Shown: one piece after another, positions 6,568 to 15,490 of the stretch
Layout of the letters: the number at the start of each line of letters is the position of its first letter
How positions within the stretch are numbered: the first letter of the stretch is position 1
Assembly: GCA_034435635.1 (NCBI GenBank)
Contig: DAOTWY010000038.1
Location: 83,756 to 147,755 of the forward strand
Direction: 5' to 3'
DNA: 64,000 bases
From: DAOTWY01 sp003696565
Lineage (GTDB): Bacteria > Chloroflexota > Anaerolineae > Aggregatilineales > Phototrophicaceae
The notes under the pieces: generated by a model
Database searches by the model: none
The model's input: the letters and a program-made list of their open reading frames with translations, nothing else
Told to the model about the DNA's origin: nothing
Translations under genes and position numbers: made by a program

Positions 6568-9039
6568 CTAAACTTTCTTGATCTCACCGACTGTCAATAC
6601 CATCGGTGTTGCTTCATCGGTCAGATAGCGCGGCAACACAGCCGCCCCTTCTGGCGCGCCGCCATTGACATGCGCTTGCACTGTCACACGTATCTGATCC
6701 GCCATCATCACCTCAACTAAGTCCCCTGTCTTGATGTTCATCCGTGCAGCATCTTTGCTGTTGATTTCCACATATGGTTGTGGCACACGTGGATGAACTA
6801 AAACGCTAGGCTTAAAGGTACTTTGACGGTTGAATAACTGCGCCACCGGAACAACTAAAACCTGCCCTTTCTTGGGCTTGGGCGAATCCGGAAGCTTGAC
6901 CTCACCGACTGAAACCGCCTCTCCCTTATCGGCAGATGTTTCAATCTGAACACCTAGACCACCTTTATTCTGATAGGCAGTACCACCATAATATAGGTCT
7001 TCACCACCTACATCTGGGAATTGACGTTCCACACGGGCAAGTTCTTTATAACGCATCCCGGCAAATGCCTCAACATTTTCAGTGATTTCTTTCATCACCG
7101 CCGCTGCTGATAGCTTAGCATGTCCCTGTCCAAGTGCTTCACTCAGTTGGCTAAACACCTGCCAAGCCGGTAAAGCCTCTCCCATAGGACCTTGAGCCAT
7201 ATAGAAACGTTGAACACGCCGTTCACCATTCGTAAACGTACCGTCACGTTCCGCAAAGCTCTGAATGGGCAAAGCTGCCGCCGCCATATTGCTCACCGCA
7301 TCTGGGAACAAGTTCAGGCTGATAATGGTTTCAACCTTATTGAGCCATTCTGCCGCAAAGGGATCATCCGCCAATAGCTCTGCTTGATTAACGATCAATA
7401 ATTTGGGCGGATTTTGCATAATTTGTAATGTTGCTTCTGGTGAAAAGCCCATGTAATGCAACCCCATGCCATTGGCACCAGGGAACGGTGAAAGCAATCC
7501 ATTGTTTGGTTTGCCAATATGCCCAGATTCAATCAAGAAATTCGCCGCCGCCTGCATTAATGCCCGGCTACCATCCAGTGTTAAGCCTTCTGCCCCTGCA
7601 ACAATAATCAGGTTGTTGGCTTCCTTTAGCTTTTTAGCAATAGCTGCATCCAAATTTTGCATGGCATGTGCAGCCTGACCATAATCATAGCGCACTGTAT
7701 CTGACGCAAAGTCATCCATGCGTGTTTTACGGGCATTCGCCACAACCAAATACGCGCCACGATCTGCAGCCTGCTTTAAGCGCAACCGCCAGATGGGGAC
7801 TTCTTCCTCCAGGTCAGTCGCGATAATCAACACGGCATCGCCCTGCCCAAGATCACCCAAGTTTGTGCCTTTACCCACACCAACCTGTGCCACCAAATCT
7901 GCGCCAGCATGGGTCGGTGTCCAAGCCCCAAGCAGCCCGCCACCTAATCCTTCTACCAGCTTACGCAGCGTCCATAAATCTTCATTCGGGGTGGAACTTC
8001 CGGCAATTGCCGCCACACTGCCATCGGCTGCTTTTAGCGCATCCACAACAAAGCGGATCGCTTCATCCCAGGTGGCTTCAGTCAGCACTCCACCTTTCTT
8101 AATCATTGGCTTTTTCAGACGGTCTTCACTGCGGGTAAAATGATGCCCAAAACGTGTCTTATCCGAAATCCAAATTTCATTGACATATTCGTTCTGACGC
8201 GGCATAACCCGTTTGATCATCGCCCGCCCACCGAAATCACGATCTAAGCGCACGCTTAGGCTGATATTAGAGCCAGCCGCGTCGTGTGGGCAAATGCTGG
8301 GCACTTCGGTTAATTCCCAAGGGCGCGCCCCAAAGCGGAAATCAGCCGTAGTCAATGCTCCCACCGGGCAAATATCGGTTGTATTACCAGAGAAGTATGT
8401 GTCAAACCCGGGGTCGCTATTGGTGATGATTTGTAATTTGCGCCCACGTTCATGGAACGCCAACACATCATCCCCCACAATTTCATCTTGGAAGCGGATA
8501 CAACGCGCACATTGGATGCAACGTTCCTCATCTAAGAAGATTAAATCACCCAGTGGCACGTGCTTATCCAGGTGCATTTTATCGTCATAATTCATGCGGC
8601 TGGTGCCTGGTCCATGTGCCATGGTTAAGTTTTGTAACGGGCACTCCCCACCCTTATCACAGATCGGGCAATCTAATGGGTGGCTCGTTAGCAAAAATTC
8701 CACCACATTTTCGCGGGCAGCCTTTACCGCTTCGGTATTGGTGCGGATCACCATCCCATCATGGACGATCTGCGTACAGGCAGTTTGTAATTTAGGGAAC
8801 CAACGAACCTGCGGGTTGCCGTTTTCATCCAACACAACCTCACCTGTTTCGCGGTCTTTGACAATTGAACCCTGCTCAACAAGGCACATCCGGCACATGC
8901 CGACAGGTTCCATCTTCGGATGGTAACAGAACACCGGAATATCGTTGTCTGCATACCACTTTGCCATATCTACCAGATTAGACCCGGCAGGGACTTCATA
9001 CTCAATATCATCTATGATGATCTTGACCTTATCGGACAT
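6568..9039 (-). CDS. nuoG: NADH-quinone oxidoreductase subunit G
   Basis: An 823-residue iron-sulfur subunit of the complex I peripheral arm. The N-terminal 2Fe-2S domain has FCYHPKMEPVGMCRMC (~38-53) with the distal Cys in the ACTQ context. Next come the His-Cys3 domain (SHPLDCPICDKGGECPLQ, ~118-135) and a 4Fe-4S pair (RCIQCARCIRF and DICPVGAL). A molybdopterin-oxidoreductase-like domain that has lost its cofactor fills ~245-700, followed by a C-terminal molydop-binding fold. Its ATG (9039) overlaps the stop of the small TPR gene by 11 bp, so the two are translationally coupled. Confidence 0.96.
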   Translation of the reverse strand: MSDKVKIIIDDIEYEVPAGSNLVDMAKWYADNDIPVFCYHPKMEPVGMCRMCLVEQGSIVKDRETGEVVLDENGNPQVRWFPKLQTACTQIVHDGMVIRTNTEAVKAARENVVEFLLTSHPLDCPICDKGGECPLQNLTMAHGPGTSRMNYDDKMHLDKHVPLGDLIFLDEERCIQCARCIRFQDEIVGDDVLAFHERGRKLQIITNSDPGFDTYFSGNTTDICPVGALTTADFRFGARPWELTEVPSICPHDAAGSNISLSVRLDRDFGGRAMIKRVMPRQNEYVNEIWISDKTRFGHHFTRSEDRLKKPMIKKGGVLTEATWDEAIRFVVDALKAADGSVAAIAGSSTPNEDLWTLRKLVEGLGGGLLGAWTPTHAGADLVAQVGVGKGTNLGDLGQGDAVLIIATDLEEEVPIWRLRLKQAADRGAYLVVANARKTRMDDFASDTVRYDYGQAAHAMQNLDAAIAKKLKEANNLIIVAGAEGLTLDGSRALMQAAANFLIESGHIGKPNNGLLSPFPGANGMGLHYMGFSPEATLQIMQNPPKLLIVNQAELLADDPFAAEWLNKVETIISLNLFPDAVSNMAAAALPIQSFAERDGTFTNGERRVQRFYMAQGPMGEALPAWQVFSQLSEALGQGHAKLSAAAVMKEITENVEAFAGMRYKELARVERQFPDVGGEDLYYGGTAYQNKGGLGVQIETSADKGEAVSVGEVKLPDSPKPKKGQVLVVPVAQLFNRQSTFKPSVLVHPRVPQPYVEINSKDAARMNIKTGDLVEVMMADQIRVTVQAHVNGGAPEGAAVLPRYLTDEATPMVLTVGEIKKV

Positions 9040-9421
9040 TCACATCTCTCCACAAACGCTGTTTTGCTTTTAATAAACCTCGTTGAGCGCGATCCTGAAC
9101 AACCTGCATGATAATGCCCCAATGGGCTTTTTCCAGGTGTTCCGATGCTAATTCAAACGCTTTCTCAAAATCTGCCAGGGCAATTTGGGGTTGATTCATG
9201 ATCAAATACACCTCACCCCGTAACAGATAATTTGTTGGGCTTTCCGGGTGCAGGGCGACAGCATCATCTAATTCAACCAACTGTTGATGATAATATGCCC
9301 GCAGGTCATCTACTGTGGGGAATACCCACCGCCGTAACCGCCCCCAAAAGCCCACACGCGGCGGCAGTTGTGTTTCTTCAACTTCTGCTACCGTTTGTTG
9401 CTCGTCACTCACGTTAATCAC
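9029..9421 (-). CDS. Small TPR-repeat protein embedded in the nuo operon
   Basis: This 130-residue soluble protein is not a standard complex I subunit. Residues ~45-95 form at least one tetratricopeptide helix pair (AVALHPESPTNYLLRGEVYL, then ALADFEKAFELA), preceded by an acidic N-terminus and WGRLRRWVFP. The end is basic. It overlaps nuoF by 8 bp and nuoG by 11 bp, so it is co-translated with the NADH-module subunits. The start is taken as GTG 9421 with GAAGG upstream; GTG 9412 is also possible. A role in assembling or regulating the NADH module is inference from position only. Confidence 0.85.
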   Translation of the reverse strand: MINVSDEQQTVAEVEETQLPPRVGFWGRLRRWVFPTVDDLRAYYHQQLVELDDAVALHPESPTNYLLRGEVYLIMNQPQIALADFEKAFELASEHLEKAHWGIIMQVVQDRAQRGLLKAKQRLWRDVNVR

Positions 9422-10685
9422 CCGCTGCCTTCAGTTCACCGCCGACATGCGCCATAAAATCATTTGGAAAATGCTTGATGGTCGCCAAAATCGGGTTAGC
9501 AGCAAAATCTCCTAATGCACACAAGGTGACCCCTTGCATATTCGCCGCGATATTGTTGATCAAATCTACATCAGAAGGTTTACCTTCTCCACGTAAGATA
9601 CGATCCAACACTTTATCTAACCAATAGGTTCCTTCACGGCATGGTGTGCATTTCCCGCAGCTTTCATGCTTAAAGAACTTCGTCATTTTTGATGCCGCCC
9701 AAGTAATATCGACGGTTTCATCCAAAATGATAATAGACGCTGACCCTAAAATTGTGCCATGTTTCTGCAAATCTTCATAGGTCAGAGGTGTATCTAGTAT
9801 CTCATCTGTGGCAGGAACAATTGGACCAGAACCACCAGAGGGCAAAATTGCCTTAATTTGCTTCCCATCAGGAATACCCCCCGCATGATCAAAGATTAAT
9901 TGACGGAAGGTAATCTCCCCCATTGGGAACTCAAAGTTACCCGGATTGTTAACATGACCGCTGACACAAAAAATCTTGGTGCCAGTGCTTTGTTCTGTGC
10001 CAATTTTCTTGTATTCATCCGCGCCATTCATAATGATAAACGGCACATTTGCCAGGGTTTCCACATTATTGACAACAGTCGGTTCAGAATACAATCCACC
10101 GCCTTTTTGTGCTGGGAATGGTGGACGTACACGGGGTTGCCCCAGCTTACCCTCTAAGCTGTTAAGCAACGCACTTTCTTCACCACAAATATAGGCACCT
10201 GCGCCTAAGTGAGTATAAACTTCACAAGACCAACCACTTCCTTTGATGTTTTCACCCACATAGCCCGCTTGGCGTGCATCTTCAATATGTTTATCTAATG
10301 CATGGGCAATATCCCAAAATTCGCCCCGCAAATAAATATAAACCGCCGTCGCTTGAATTGCCCAAGCAGCGATCAACGCCCCTTCAATCAATTGATGGGG
10401 GTTATTTTCCATAATCTGCCGATCTTTAAACGTGCCGGTTTCACTCTCATCAGCGTTAACCACCACATATTTAATCGGCTCACTCTGGGGGATAAAGCTC
10501 CACTTGACCCCAGTAGGGAAACCCGCCCCACCCCGTCCGCGTAAATTTGATGCTTTTACCTCGTTAATCACGTCGATAGGCTTCATCCTCAAGGCTTTTT
10601 CAAACGCCTTATAGCCATCGTGCTTCACATAAACATCAAATTCACGAATATTCGGGATATCTTTTTCACGAAAGATAATATTCAT
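9414..10685 (-). CDS. nuoF: NADH-quinone oxidoreductase subunit F
   Basis: A 423-residue flavoprotein that binds NADH and FMN and passes electrons to a 4Fe-4S cluster (N3). Visible motifs are the glycine-rich NADH/FMN segment LRGRGGAGFPTGVKWSF (~48-64), YICGEESALLNSLEG (~168) and the cluster ligands ESCGKCTPCREGT (~340) with the distal Cys in TLCALGD. Length and order are normal for the family. Its stop overlaps the start of the TPR gene, and its ATG at 10685 is 21 bp after nuoE. Confidence 0.97.
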   Translation of the reverse strand: MNIIFREKDIPNIREFDVYVKHDGYKAFEKALRMKPIDVINEVKASNLRGRGGAGFPTGVKWSFIPQSEPIKYVVVNADESETGTFKDRQIMENNPHQLIEGALIAAWAIQATAVYIYLRGEFWDIAHALDKHIEDARQAGYVGENIKGSGWSCEVYTHLGAGAYICGEESALLNSLEGKLGQPRVRPPFPAQKGGGLYSEPTVVNNVETLANVPFIIMNGADEYKKIGTEQSTGTKIFCVSGHVNNPGNFEFPMGEITFRQLIFDHAGGIPDGKQIKAILPSGGSGPIVPATDEILDTPLTYEDLQKHGTILGSASIIILDETVDITWAASKMTKFFKHESCGKCTPCREGTYWLDKVLDRILRGEGKPSDVDLINNIAANMQGVTLCALGDFAANPILATIKHFPNDFMAHVGGELKAAGD

Positions 10686-10706
10686 ACAATAAACTCCAAA
10701 CTCCGC

Positions 10707-11213
10707 CTATACATCCTTATTCGCGTATGCTTCCGCTTCTTTACGCCACTGATCCAGCAATTCGCGCATTTTATCCATATCTAAATGCTCATGGAAATGG
10801 AAATTACATTGTAGCATCGGCGCACGGTCACAGGCTGCCAAGCACATCACATGCTCTACCGTGAACGTCCCGTCCTCGGTTGTACCCCCGTCTTCAATCC
10901 CTAAATGTGCCAGCAGATCCGCATAAAACGTTTCTGCCCCTTTTAAAGCACATGGCAAGTCGGTACAAACATGCAACCAAAACTTACCCTTTGGCTGTTC
11001 ACGATACATCGTATAGAACCCCGCAATCGATTTTACCTGAGTGGGGTCCATGTCACATAATTCTGCAACTTCTTCGATCCCCTGGGGCGAAAGCCAGCCA
11101 TATTCTTCCTGTGCAATATACAGAAGCGGCATCACGGCAGAACGCTTATCCGGGTATTTTGATAGATGATGCTGAATACGCTCTGCGTATTTCTCTGCTA
11201 AAGTGTTTGCCAT
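10707..11213 (-). CDS. nuoE: NADH-quinone oxidoreductase subunit E
   Basis: A 168-residue thioredoxin-like 2Fe-2S subunit (cluster N1a) of the NADH module. The four ligands are visible as CTDLPC (residues ~82-87) and CLAACD (~123-128). The N-terminal helical part (ERIQHHLSKYPDKRSAVMPLLYIAQEEYGWL) is characteristic of NuoE. It lies directly upstream of nuoF, and a 61-bp gap separates it from nuoD. ATG at 11213 is preceded by a GGGA-type ribosome site on the minus strand. Confidence 0.97.
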   Translation of the reverse strand: MANTLAEKYAERIQHHLSKYPDKRSAVMPLLYIAQEEYGWLSPQGIEEVAELCDMDPTQVKSIAGFYTMYREQPKGKFWLHVCTDLPCALKGAETFYADLLAHLGIEDGGTTEDGTFTVEHVMCLAACDRAPMLQCNFHFHEHLDMDKMRELLDQWRKEAEAYANKDV

Positions 11214-11274
11214 AAATTCATCCCTTTTTCAGTAGAAAGCTGTTTATGCTTAGCTGTTGGCTAACGGTTCATGA

Positions 11275-12528
11275 CTAACGATCACAGTCACCCAACACAA
11301 TATCAACACTACCGATAATTGCAATTAAGTCTGCAATCATGTGATCTTTCGCTAAAACCGGGATCGCCTGAATGTGCATAAACGACGGTGTTTTAAAATG
11401 CACACGACGCGGCTTGTTACCACCAGTCCCATGTAGATAACACCCAATTTCACCGCGCGGGCTTTCGATCGCTACATACACTTCTTCATCTGGTGCAGAA
11501 AAACCTTCTGTCCACAATTTAAAGTGATGAATAACCGCTTCCATACTCGTGCCTAATTCAGAACGCGGCGGCGGAACATATTTACGATTCTCTGAGCGGA
11601 AAGGACCATCTGGTAATTTATCCACCGCTTGGCGAATGATCCGATGACTTTGGCGCATTTCTTGCACACGGCACATAAAGCGATCAAATACATCGCCATG
11701 CTCACCTAGTGGTACATCAAACTCATATTGATCGTAACCACTATAGGGCATCGCTTTGCGGATATCCCAGTTTACCCCGCTGCCACGCAACGCTGCACCA
11801 CTCAATCCCCAGGCAAGAGCTTGATCAGGATCGATGATCCCAACCCCTTGTGTGCGGTCAACCCAAATGGGGTTATTGGTTAGCAACGCTTCATAGTCAT
11901 CCACACGGCGGGGGAAATCTTCTAAAAAGGCTTCCAATGCTGGTAAAAATTCTGGACGCAGATCACGCCATACACCACCAGGGCGGAAATATGACCCCAT
12001 CATCCGCTGCCCAGAAAGCATCTCAAACATATCCAGGATTTTCTCACGCTCACGGAAGCAATAGAGAAAGACGCTCATCGCACCTAAATCCATCGCCTGG
12101 GTGCCTAGCCACACCAAATGACTGGCAATCCGCGACAACTCCAAGCAAATCACACGGATCGCCTGGGCACGCGGTGGAACATCCAGATCAACCAGTTTCT
12201 CAATCGCCATGCAAAATACCATGTTATTTGACATCGGCGAAAGATAATCCATACGATCTGTCAGAGTCACCGCTTTTTCGTAACTCTTGCTCTCGATATT
12301 TTTCTCAATGCCAGTGTGCAAAAAGCCAATATCTGGCAAGCAATTGACAATTTCTTCCCCATCCAGTTCCAACAACAAACGCAGCACGCCATGCGTACTT
12401 GGATGATGTGGACCCATGTTTAACAACATGGTTTCACCGGTAAACGCCCGTTCGGAAACCAGCCCTTTTAACTCCATCAGGCTGCCTTCCCACTGCTTCA
12501 TTGTGTCACTAATCACCAAATCAGCCAT
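11275..12528 (-). CDS. nuoD: NADH-quinone oxidoreductase subunit D
   Basis: The 417-residue 49-kDa-type subunit, related to the large subunit of NiFe hydrogenases, which forms the quinone site with NuoB. Family signatures are NMGPHHPSTHGVLRLLLELDGE (~37-58), GFLHTGIEKN, RMDYLSPMSNN and the C-terminal IIGSVDIVLGDCDR. It is separate from nuoC here, not fused as in some bacteria. ATG 12528 sits 12 bp after the nuoC stop. Confidence 0.97.
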   Translation of the reverse strand: MADLVISDTMKQWEGSLMELKGLVSERAFTGETMLLNMGPHHPSTHGVLRLLLELDGEEIVNCLPDIGFLHTGIEKNIESKSYEKAVTLTDRMDYLSPMSNNMVFCMAIEKLVDLDVPPRAQAIRVICLELSRIASHLVWLGTQAMDLGAMSVFLYCFREREKILDMFEMLSGQRMMGSYFRPGGVWRDLRPEFLPALEAFLEDFPRRVDDYEALLTNNPIWVDRTQGVGIIDPDQALAWGLSGAALRGSGVNWDIRKAMPYSGYDQYEFDVPLGEHGDVFDRFMCRVQEMRQSHRIIRQAVDKLPDGPFRSENRKYVPPPRSELGTSMEAVIHHFKLWTEGFSAPDEEVYVAIESPRGEIGCYLHGTGGNKPRRVHFKTPSFMHIQAIPVLAKDHMIADLIAIIGSVDIVLGDCDR

Positions 12529-12540
12529 AACAATAATCCT

Positions 12541-13071
12541 CTACTCTTTCGCAAATGGTTTATGCTGCAAAATTTCTTCCACATTGAAAGAAAACTGGAT
12601 GGTTTCATAGCCAAGTGGATAATCACGACGATGTGGATGCCCATCCCAATCCTGCGGCATCAATAAACGACGCTTATCTGGATTCCCGTCAAAATCAATT
12701 CCCATCATGTCCATAATCTCACGTTCTAACCAATTGGCAGCGGGCCAAATAGTCACAACGCTCGGGATTACCGGCTCATCTTCATCAACAAATGCTTTAA
12801 CACGTAAACGGCGATTATACAGCATCGAATAAATATGATAACTCACCCCAAATCGCCCTGGACGGGTGTTTTCTGGATAATAATCTACCGCGCTAATATC
12901 GGATAGATAGTTGTATAGCAAACCAGGGGTATCCCGCAGATATTTCAAAACAGTTGGCACGTCTTCCGGTGCAACAATAATTGTTGTCTCATCCCGAAAG
13001 TGCTTGACCGCCTGAACTTTATCAGGGAAGGCTGCCCGCACTGCATCTTCTGGTACTAAAGCTTTTTGCAT
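12541..13071 (-). CDS. nuoC: NADH-quinone oxidoreductase subunit C
   Basis: A 176-residue 30-kDa-type subunit of the complex I connecting module. The signature block ANWLEREIMDMMGIDFDGNPDKRRLLMP and the following DWDGHPHRRDYPLGYE (about residues 113-160) are well conserved. I set the start at ATG 13071. A TTG codon one position further upstream is also open, but GGAGGT ends 6 bp before the ATG. The 108-bp gap to nuoB contains competing inverted repeats. Confidence 0.96.
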   Translation of the reverse strand: MQKALVPEDAVRAAFPDKVQAVKHFRDETTIIVAPEDVPTVLKYLRDTPGLLYNYLSDISAVDYYPENTRPGRFGVSYHIYSMLYNRRLRVKAFVDEDEPVIPSVVTIWPAANWLEREIMDMMGIDFDGNPDKRRLLMPQDWDGHPHRRDYPLGYETIQFSFNVEEILQHKPFAKE

Positions 13072-13100
13072 CAATCACCTCCACAGCAAAAGCCGACTCA

Positions 13101-13166
13101 AAGCCGGGCGATGCTGATTTCATCTAATCCTCGATGTTGAAAACCACCCGGCTTAAGCAGGTGGTT
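13101..13166 (-). promoter_or_regulatory. Competing inverted repeats between nuoB and nuoC
   Basis: In transcript order (minus strand), AACCACC (13166-13160) can pair with GGTGGTT (13148-13142). AAGCCGGG (13154-13147) can instead pair with CCCGGCTT (13108-13101). The two pairings share bases 13147-13148 and the loop of the first, so they exclude each other. The first hairpin is followed by TTTTC and the second lies 18 bp before the nuoC ribosome site. This has the geometry of an attenuator or translation switch, but no ligand or leader peptide can be assigned. Confidence 0.4.
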
Positions 13167-13182
13167 ATTGCTTTTATTCAAA

Positions 13183-13668
13183 CTAACTTGCCCAATCTGC
13201 AATACGCTCACCGCGTATCTTTTCATGCAGCGTGAGGATGCCATGCATTAATTGCTCTGGGCGTGGCGGGCAACCCGCAACATAAACATCCACCGGAATA
13301 ATTTCATCCACGCCTTGTACAACCGCATAATTGTTATAAACGCCACCGCAAGACGCACAATCTCCCATCGAGATCACCCACTTAGGATCAGACATTTGAT
13401 CATAAAGTTGGCGCACAACCGGAGCCATTTTGCGCGTCACACGCCCCGCCACAATCATCAAGTCGGCTTGGCGTGGGCTAGCGCGGTTGAGTTCCATCCC
13501 AAAGCGTGATAAGTCATAGTTGCTTGCCTGGGTACTCATATATTCAATAGCGCAGCACGCCAAGCCAAACAACAGGGGCCAAGTTGCACCTGTCCGTGCC
13601 CAATTAATGGCTTCCTCTAATGTTGAGGTCACAACGCCTAAATTACCGAGTTTTGGTGTTACTCCCAT
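13183..13668 (-). CDS. nuoB: NADH-quinone oxidoreductase subunit B
   Basis: A 161-residue subunit that carries the terminal 4Fe-4S cluster N2, the electron donor to quinone. The ligands are in LACCAIEYM (tandem Cys), GDCASCGGVYNN and VAGCPPRPEQL. I prefer ATG 13668 (MGVTPKLGNL), with GAAGGG about 10 bp upstream. A GTG at 13689 would add seven residues not typical of the family. With the ATG the gene overlaps the nuoA end by 10 bp. Identity is certain, the start less so. Confidence 0.96.
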   Translation of the reverse strand: MGVTPKLGNLGVVTSTLEEAINWARTGATWPLLFGLACCAIEYMSTQASNYDLSRFGMELNRASPRQADLMIVAGRVTRKMAPVVRQLYDQMSDPKWVISMGDCASCGGVYNNYAVVQGVDEIIPVDVYVAGCPPRPEQLMHGILTLHEKIRGERIADWAS

Positions 13669-14018
13669 TCCAACGCACCCTTCTTCCACTCATATATCAG
13701 ACCAACAGTTAGAATAAATACAAATAAGCCCATCACAATCAAACCATAAAAGCCAAGCCCACGGAACACAACCGCCCAGGGCAAAAAGAAGATGACTTCA
13801 ATATCAAACAAAATAAATAACACACCAATCAAATAAAATTTAACCGGCAAACGACGCACCGCCGGACCGATTGGCTTCATACCACTTTCATATGGTGCTG
13901 TTTTACGGGTGGTTGGGTTTTTAGGACCAAACACTGCCGAAATGTTGAGAATGATCAAAACAAGCCCGGTTGATAGCAAAAGCAACATACCAACGGGGGC
14001 AAATTGTTCAAGTGCCAT
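13659..14018 (-). CDS. nuoA: NADH-quinone oxidoreductase subunit A
   Basis: A 119-residue membrane subunit with three helices. The conserved loop KTAPYESGMKPIGPAVRRLPVKFYLIGVLFILFDIEVIFFLPWAV is nearly canonical, except that the usual Cys of YECG is Ser here (YESG). It is the first gene of the nuo operon. ATG 14018 is preceded by GAGGTT on the minus strand. A weak promoter candidate lies 50-75 bp upstream. Confidence 0.96.
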   Translation of the reverse strand: MALEQFAPVGMLLLLSTGLVLIILNISAVFGPKNPTTRKTAPYESGMKPIGPAVRRLPVKFYLIGVLFILFDIEVIFFLPWAVVFRGLGFYGLIVMGLFVFILTVGLIYEWKKGALEWE

Positions 14019-14064
14019 AAGAACCTCTCATTTGTTCATTTTTGAACAATCAAAAACTAAATAT

Positions 14065-14093
14065 AGATTAGCATAATGGTGGTAGCACGTCAA
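14065..14093 (-). promoter_or_regulatory. Possible nuo operon promoter
   Basis: On the minus strand TTGACG (14093-14088) and TAATCT (14070-14065) are 17 bp apart and ~50 bp upstream of the nuoA ATG. The -35 is good and the -10 is poor (3 of 6). No stronger pair is seen in the 279-bp gap, and a promoter must exist because the upstream hydrolase gene is followed by a palindromic repeat. Confidence 0.35.
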
Positions 14094-14225
14094 ATAGGCT
14101 ATCGGCACAAGGATAACGTACTTTAGACGAAAAAAAAAGTGAATTTAACCGTGGGAATTGGGAATAAAGAATTTTATGGATATAAAAATTAACATGCTTT
14201 AAAAAATGATGAGATTATCTCGGTA

Positions 14226-14274
14226 TTGCCAAAGGATAAATCCCCTGGCAACGCTAACATGTGGGATTTATCCT
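14226..14274. repeat. Palindromic repeat, copy 1
   Basis: TTGCCA (14226-14231) and TGGCAA (14246-14251) flank a GATAAATCCC core. In addition AGGATAAATCCC (14233-14244) pairs perfectly with GGGATTTATCCT (14263-14274). A related element lies downstream of rpoB. This copy lies 24 bp after the stop of the alpha/beta hydrolase, so it may act as that gene's terminator. Confidence 0.65.
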
Positions 14275-14297
14275 CTAGCCGGAAACATCCCCACTCC

Positions 14298-15419
14298 CTA
14301 ACCGTAGAGTCGTCCTTTTAATTGAATTGTGATCGCTCGTTCATGTAATGTCAAAATATCTTGAACAACTAGTTCACGATTTTGCGCATGTTGAAATGCG
14401 TTTTGTGGGTCTTCCGTCCCAACACTGAACATATAATGCGTGCCAGGTACAACCCGTAAATTAGCAGAGGGAAATTCCATCAAAGATAGAAAGTCCATCA
14501 TACCAGTTAACCCCACCAAGCGATCTCGATGCCCTAACATAATCCGAAAGAATTCCCAATTACGTGCAATTTCATAGTTATCTAACCGCCCCATCGCCAT
14601 AAACGTCGCACCAGTTACACCACGTGGGGTCTCATTATATTGATCACTGTGAATACCTTTTACTCGTTCACTAGCACCCGCACATAATATCTCAATCATT
14701 GTCGGTTTAATCATGCGCTCAAAAATTTTTAACGCACTCACTCGTTGTAAAATGCCAATGCCTAATCCTAATGTGGTATAAAACCGACGATACTGTTCAT
14801 CTTCTAATAACAAAGCTGGGGCAAGCGCGTAACGAGTGACTTCGCCATCGTTCCAATGAATTGGATTGAGATAGAACAATGTCGCGCCGCCCATACTATG
14901 CCCCACTAAATTAATCACCTTATGATTCAGTTCACCACGTTGACGACGGATTCGCATCAGGTCAATCCAGCGTTGCAATGTACGCATCGCAGCCGGCGGA
15001 TTACATGCTTCTAATGCTGGTGTTTCTGTCTCAAATATCGTTCCACCAAAGCCATTATGATCTACAGCAATAGACACCAACCGTCGGTTGGACATAGTTA
15101 CCATCCCTGGTAGGTCTTCCCAAATTCGATAATTCCCCGTCCAACCGTGGATGAAGATCACATAACCCTGCACTTCATGATCCAACCGCGCTACTAACAA
15201 CTCATCGGGCGTTTCATAATCTTCCGTCCAGATGATCTGCCATTTGAACTCCGTCAAACCAGCTTCTTCTAAAAAAGCATATCCCTCATCCGCTGGAATA
15301 TAGCCCCGTTCAATTAGATGTGTTAAATAATATGTCGCTGTATAAGTGTTAGGGACATCCCCTACTGCACGTTCAGAATACCCTAATACCCATGTCATAG
15401 TTGAAGAGCGTCGTTGCAT
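14298..15419 (-). CDS. Alpha/beta hydrolase family protein
   Basis: A 373-residue soluble protein of the alpha/beta hydrolase fold. The oxyanion strand is YVIFIHGWTGNYRIWEDLP (~125-145). The nucleophile elbow is NLVGHSMGGATLFY (Ser at about residue 185), and a late His lies in RVVPGTHYMFSVG (~330), with an acid probably in GHRDRLVG (~307). It could be an esterase or lipase; the substrate cannot be read from sequence. ATG 15419 has GGAGG 10 bp upstream. ATG 15398 and a too-close TTG 15428 are alternatives. It stands alone after the NUDIX-GNAT gene on the same strand. Confidence 0.8.
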   Translation of the reverse strand: MQRRSSTMTWVLGYSERAVGDVPNTYTATYYLTHLIERGYIPADEGYAFLEEAGLTEFKWQIIWTEDYETPDELLVARLDHEVQGYVIFIHGWTGNYRIWEDLPGMVTMSNRRLVSIAVDHNGFGGTIFETETPALEACNPPAAMRTLQRWIDLMRIRRQRGELNHKVINLVGHSMGGATLFYLNPIHWNDGEVTRYALAPALLLEDEQYRRFYTTLGLGIGILQRVSALKIFERMIKPTMIEILCAGASERVKGIHSDQYNETPRGVTGATFMAMGRLDNYEIARNWEFFRIMLGHRDRLVGLTGMMDFLSLMEFPSANLRVVPGTHYMFSVGTEDPQNAFQHAQNRELVVQDILTLHERAITIQLKGRLYG

Positions 15420-15490
15420 GTTGTGCAATCCTCCATAAAATGCTCATCAAGCATTGCGCTATCTTGATTTATTTTGGAGGCAAGCCAACA

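Noticed and set aside
7718..8143. 141-codon plus-strand frame inside nuoG
   Set aside because: It is antisense to a conserved part of nuoG with no start context.
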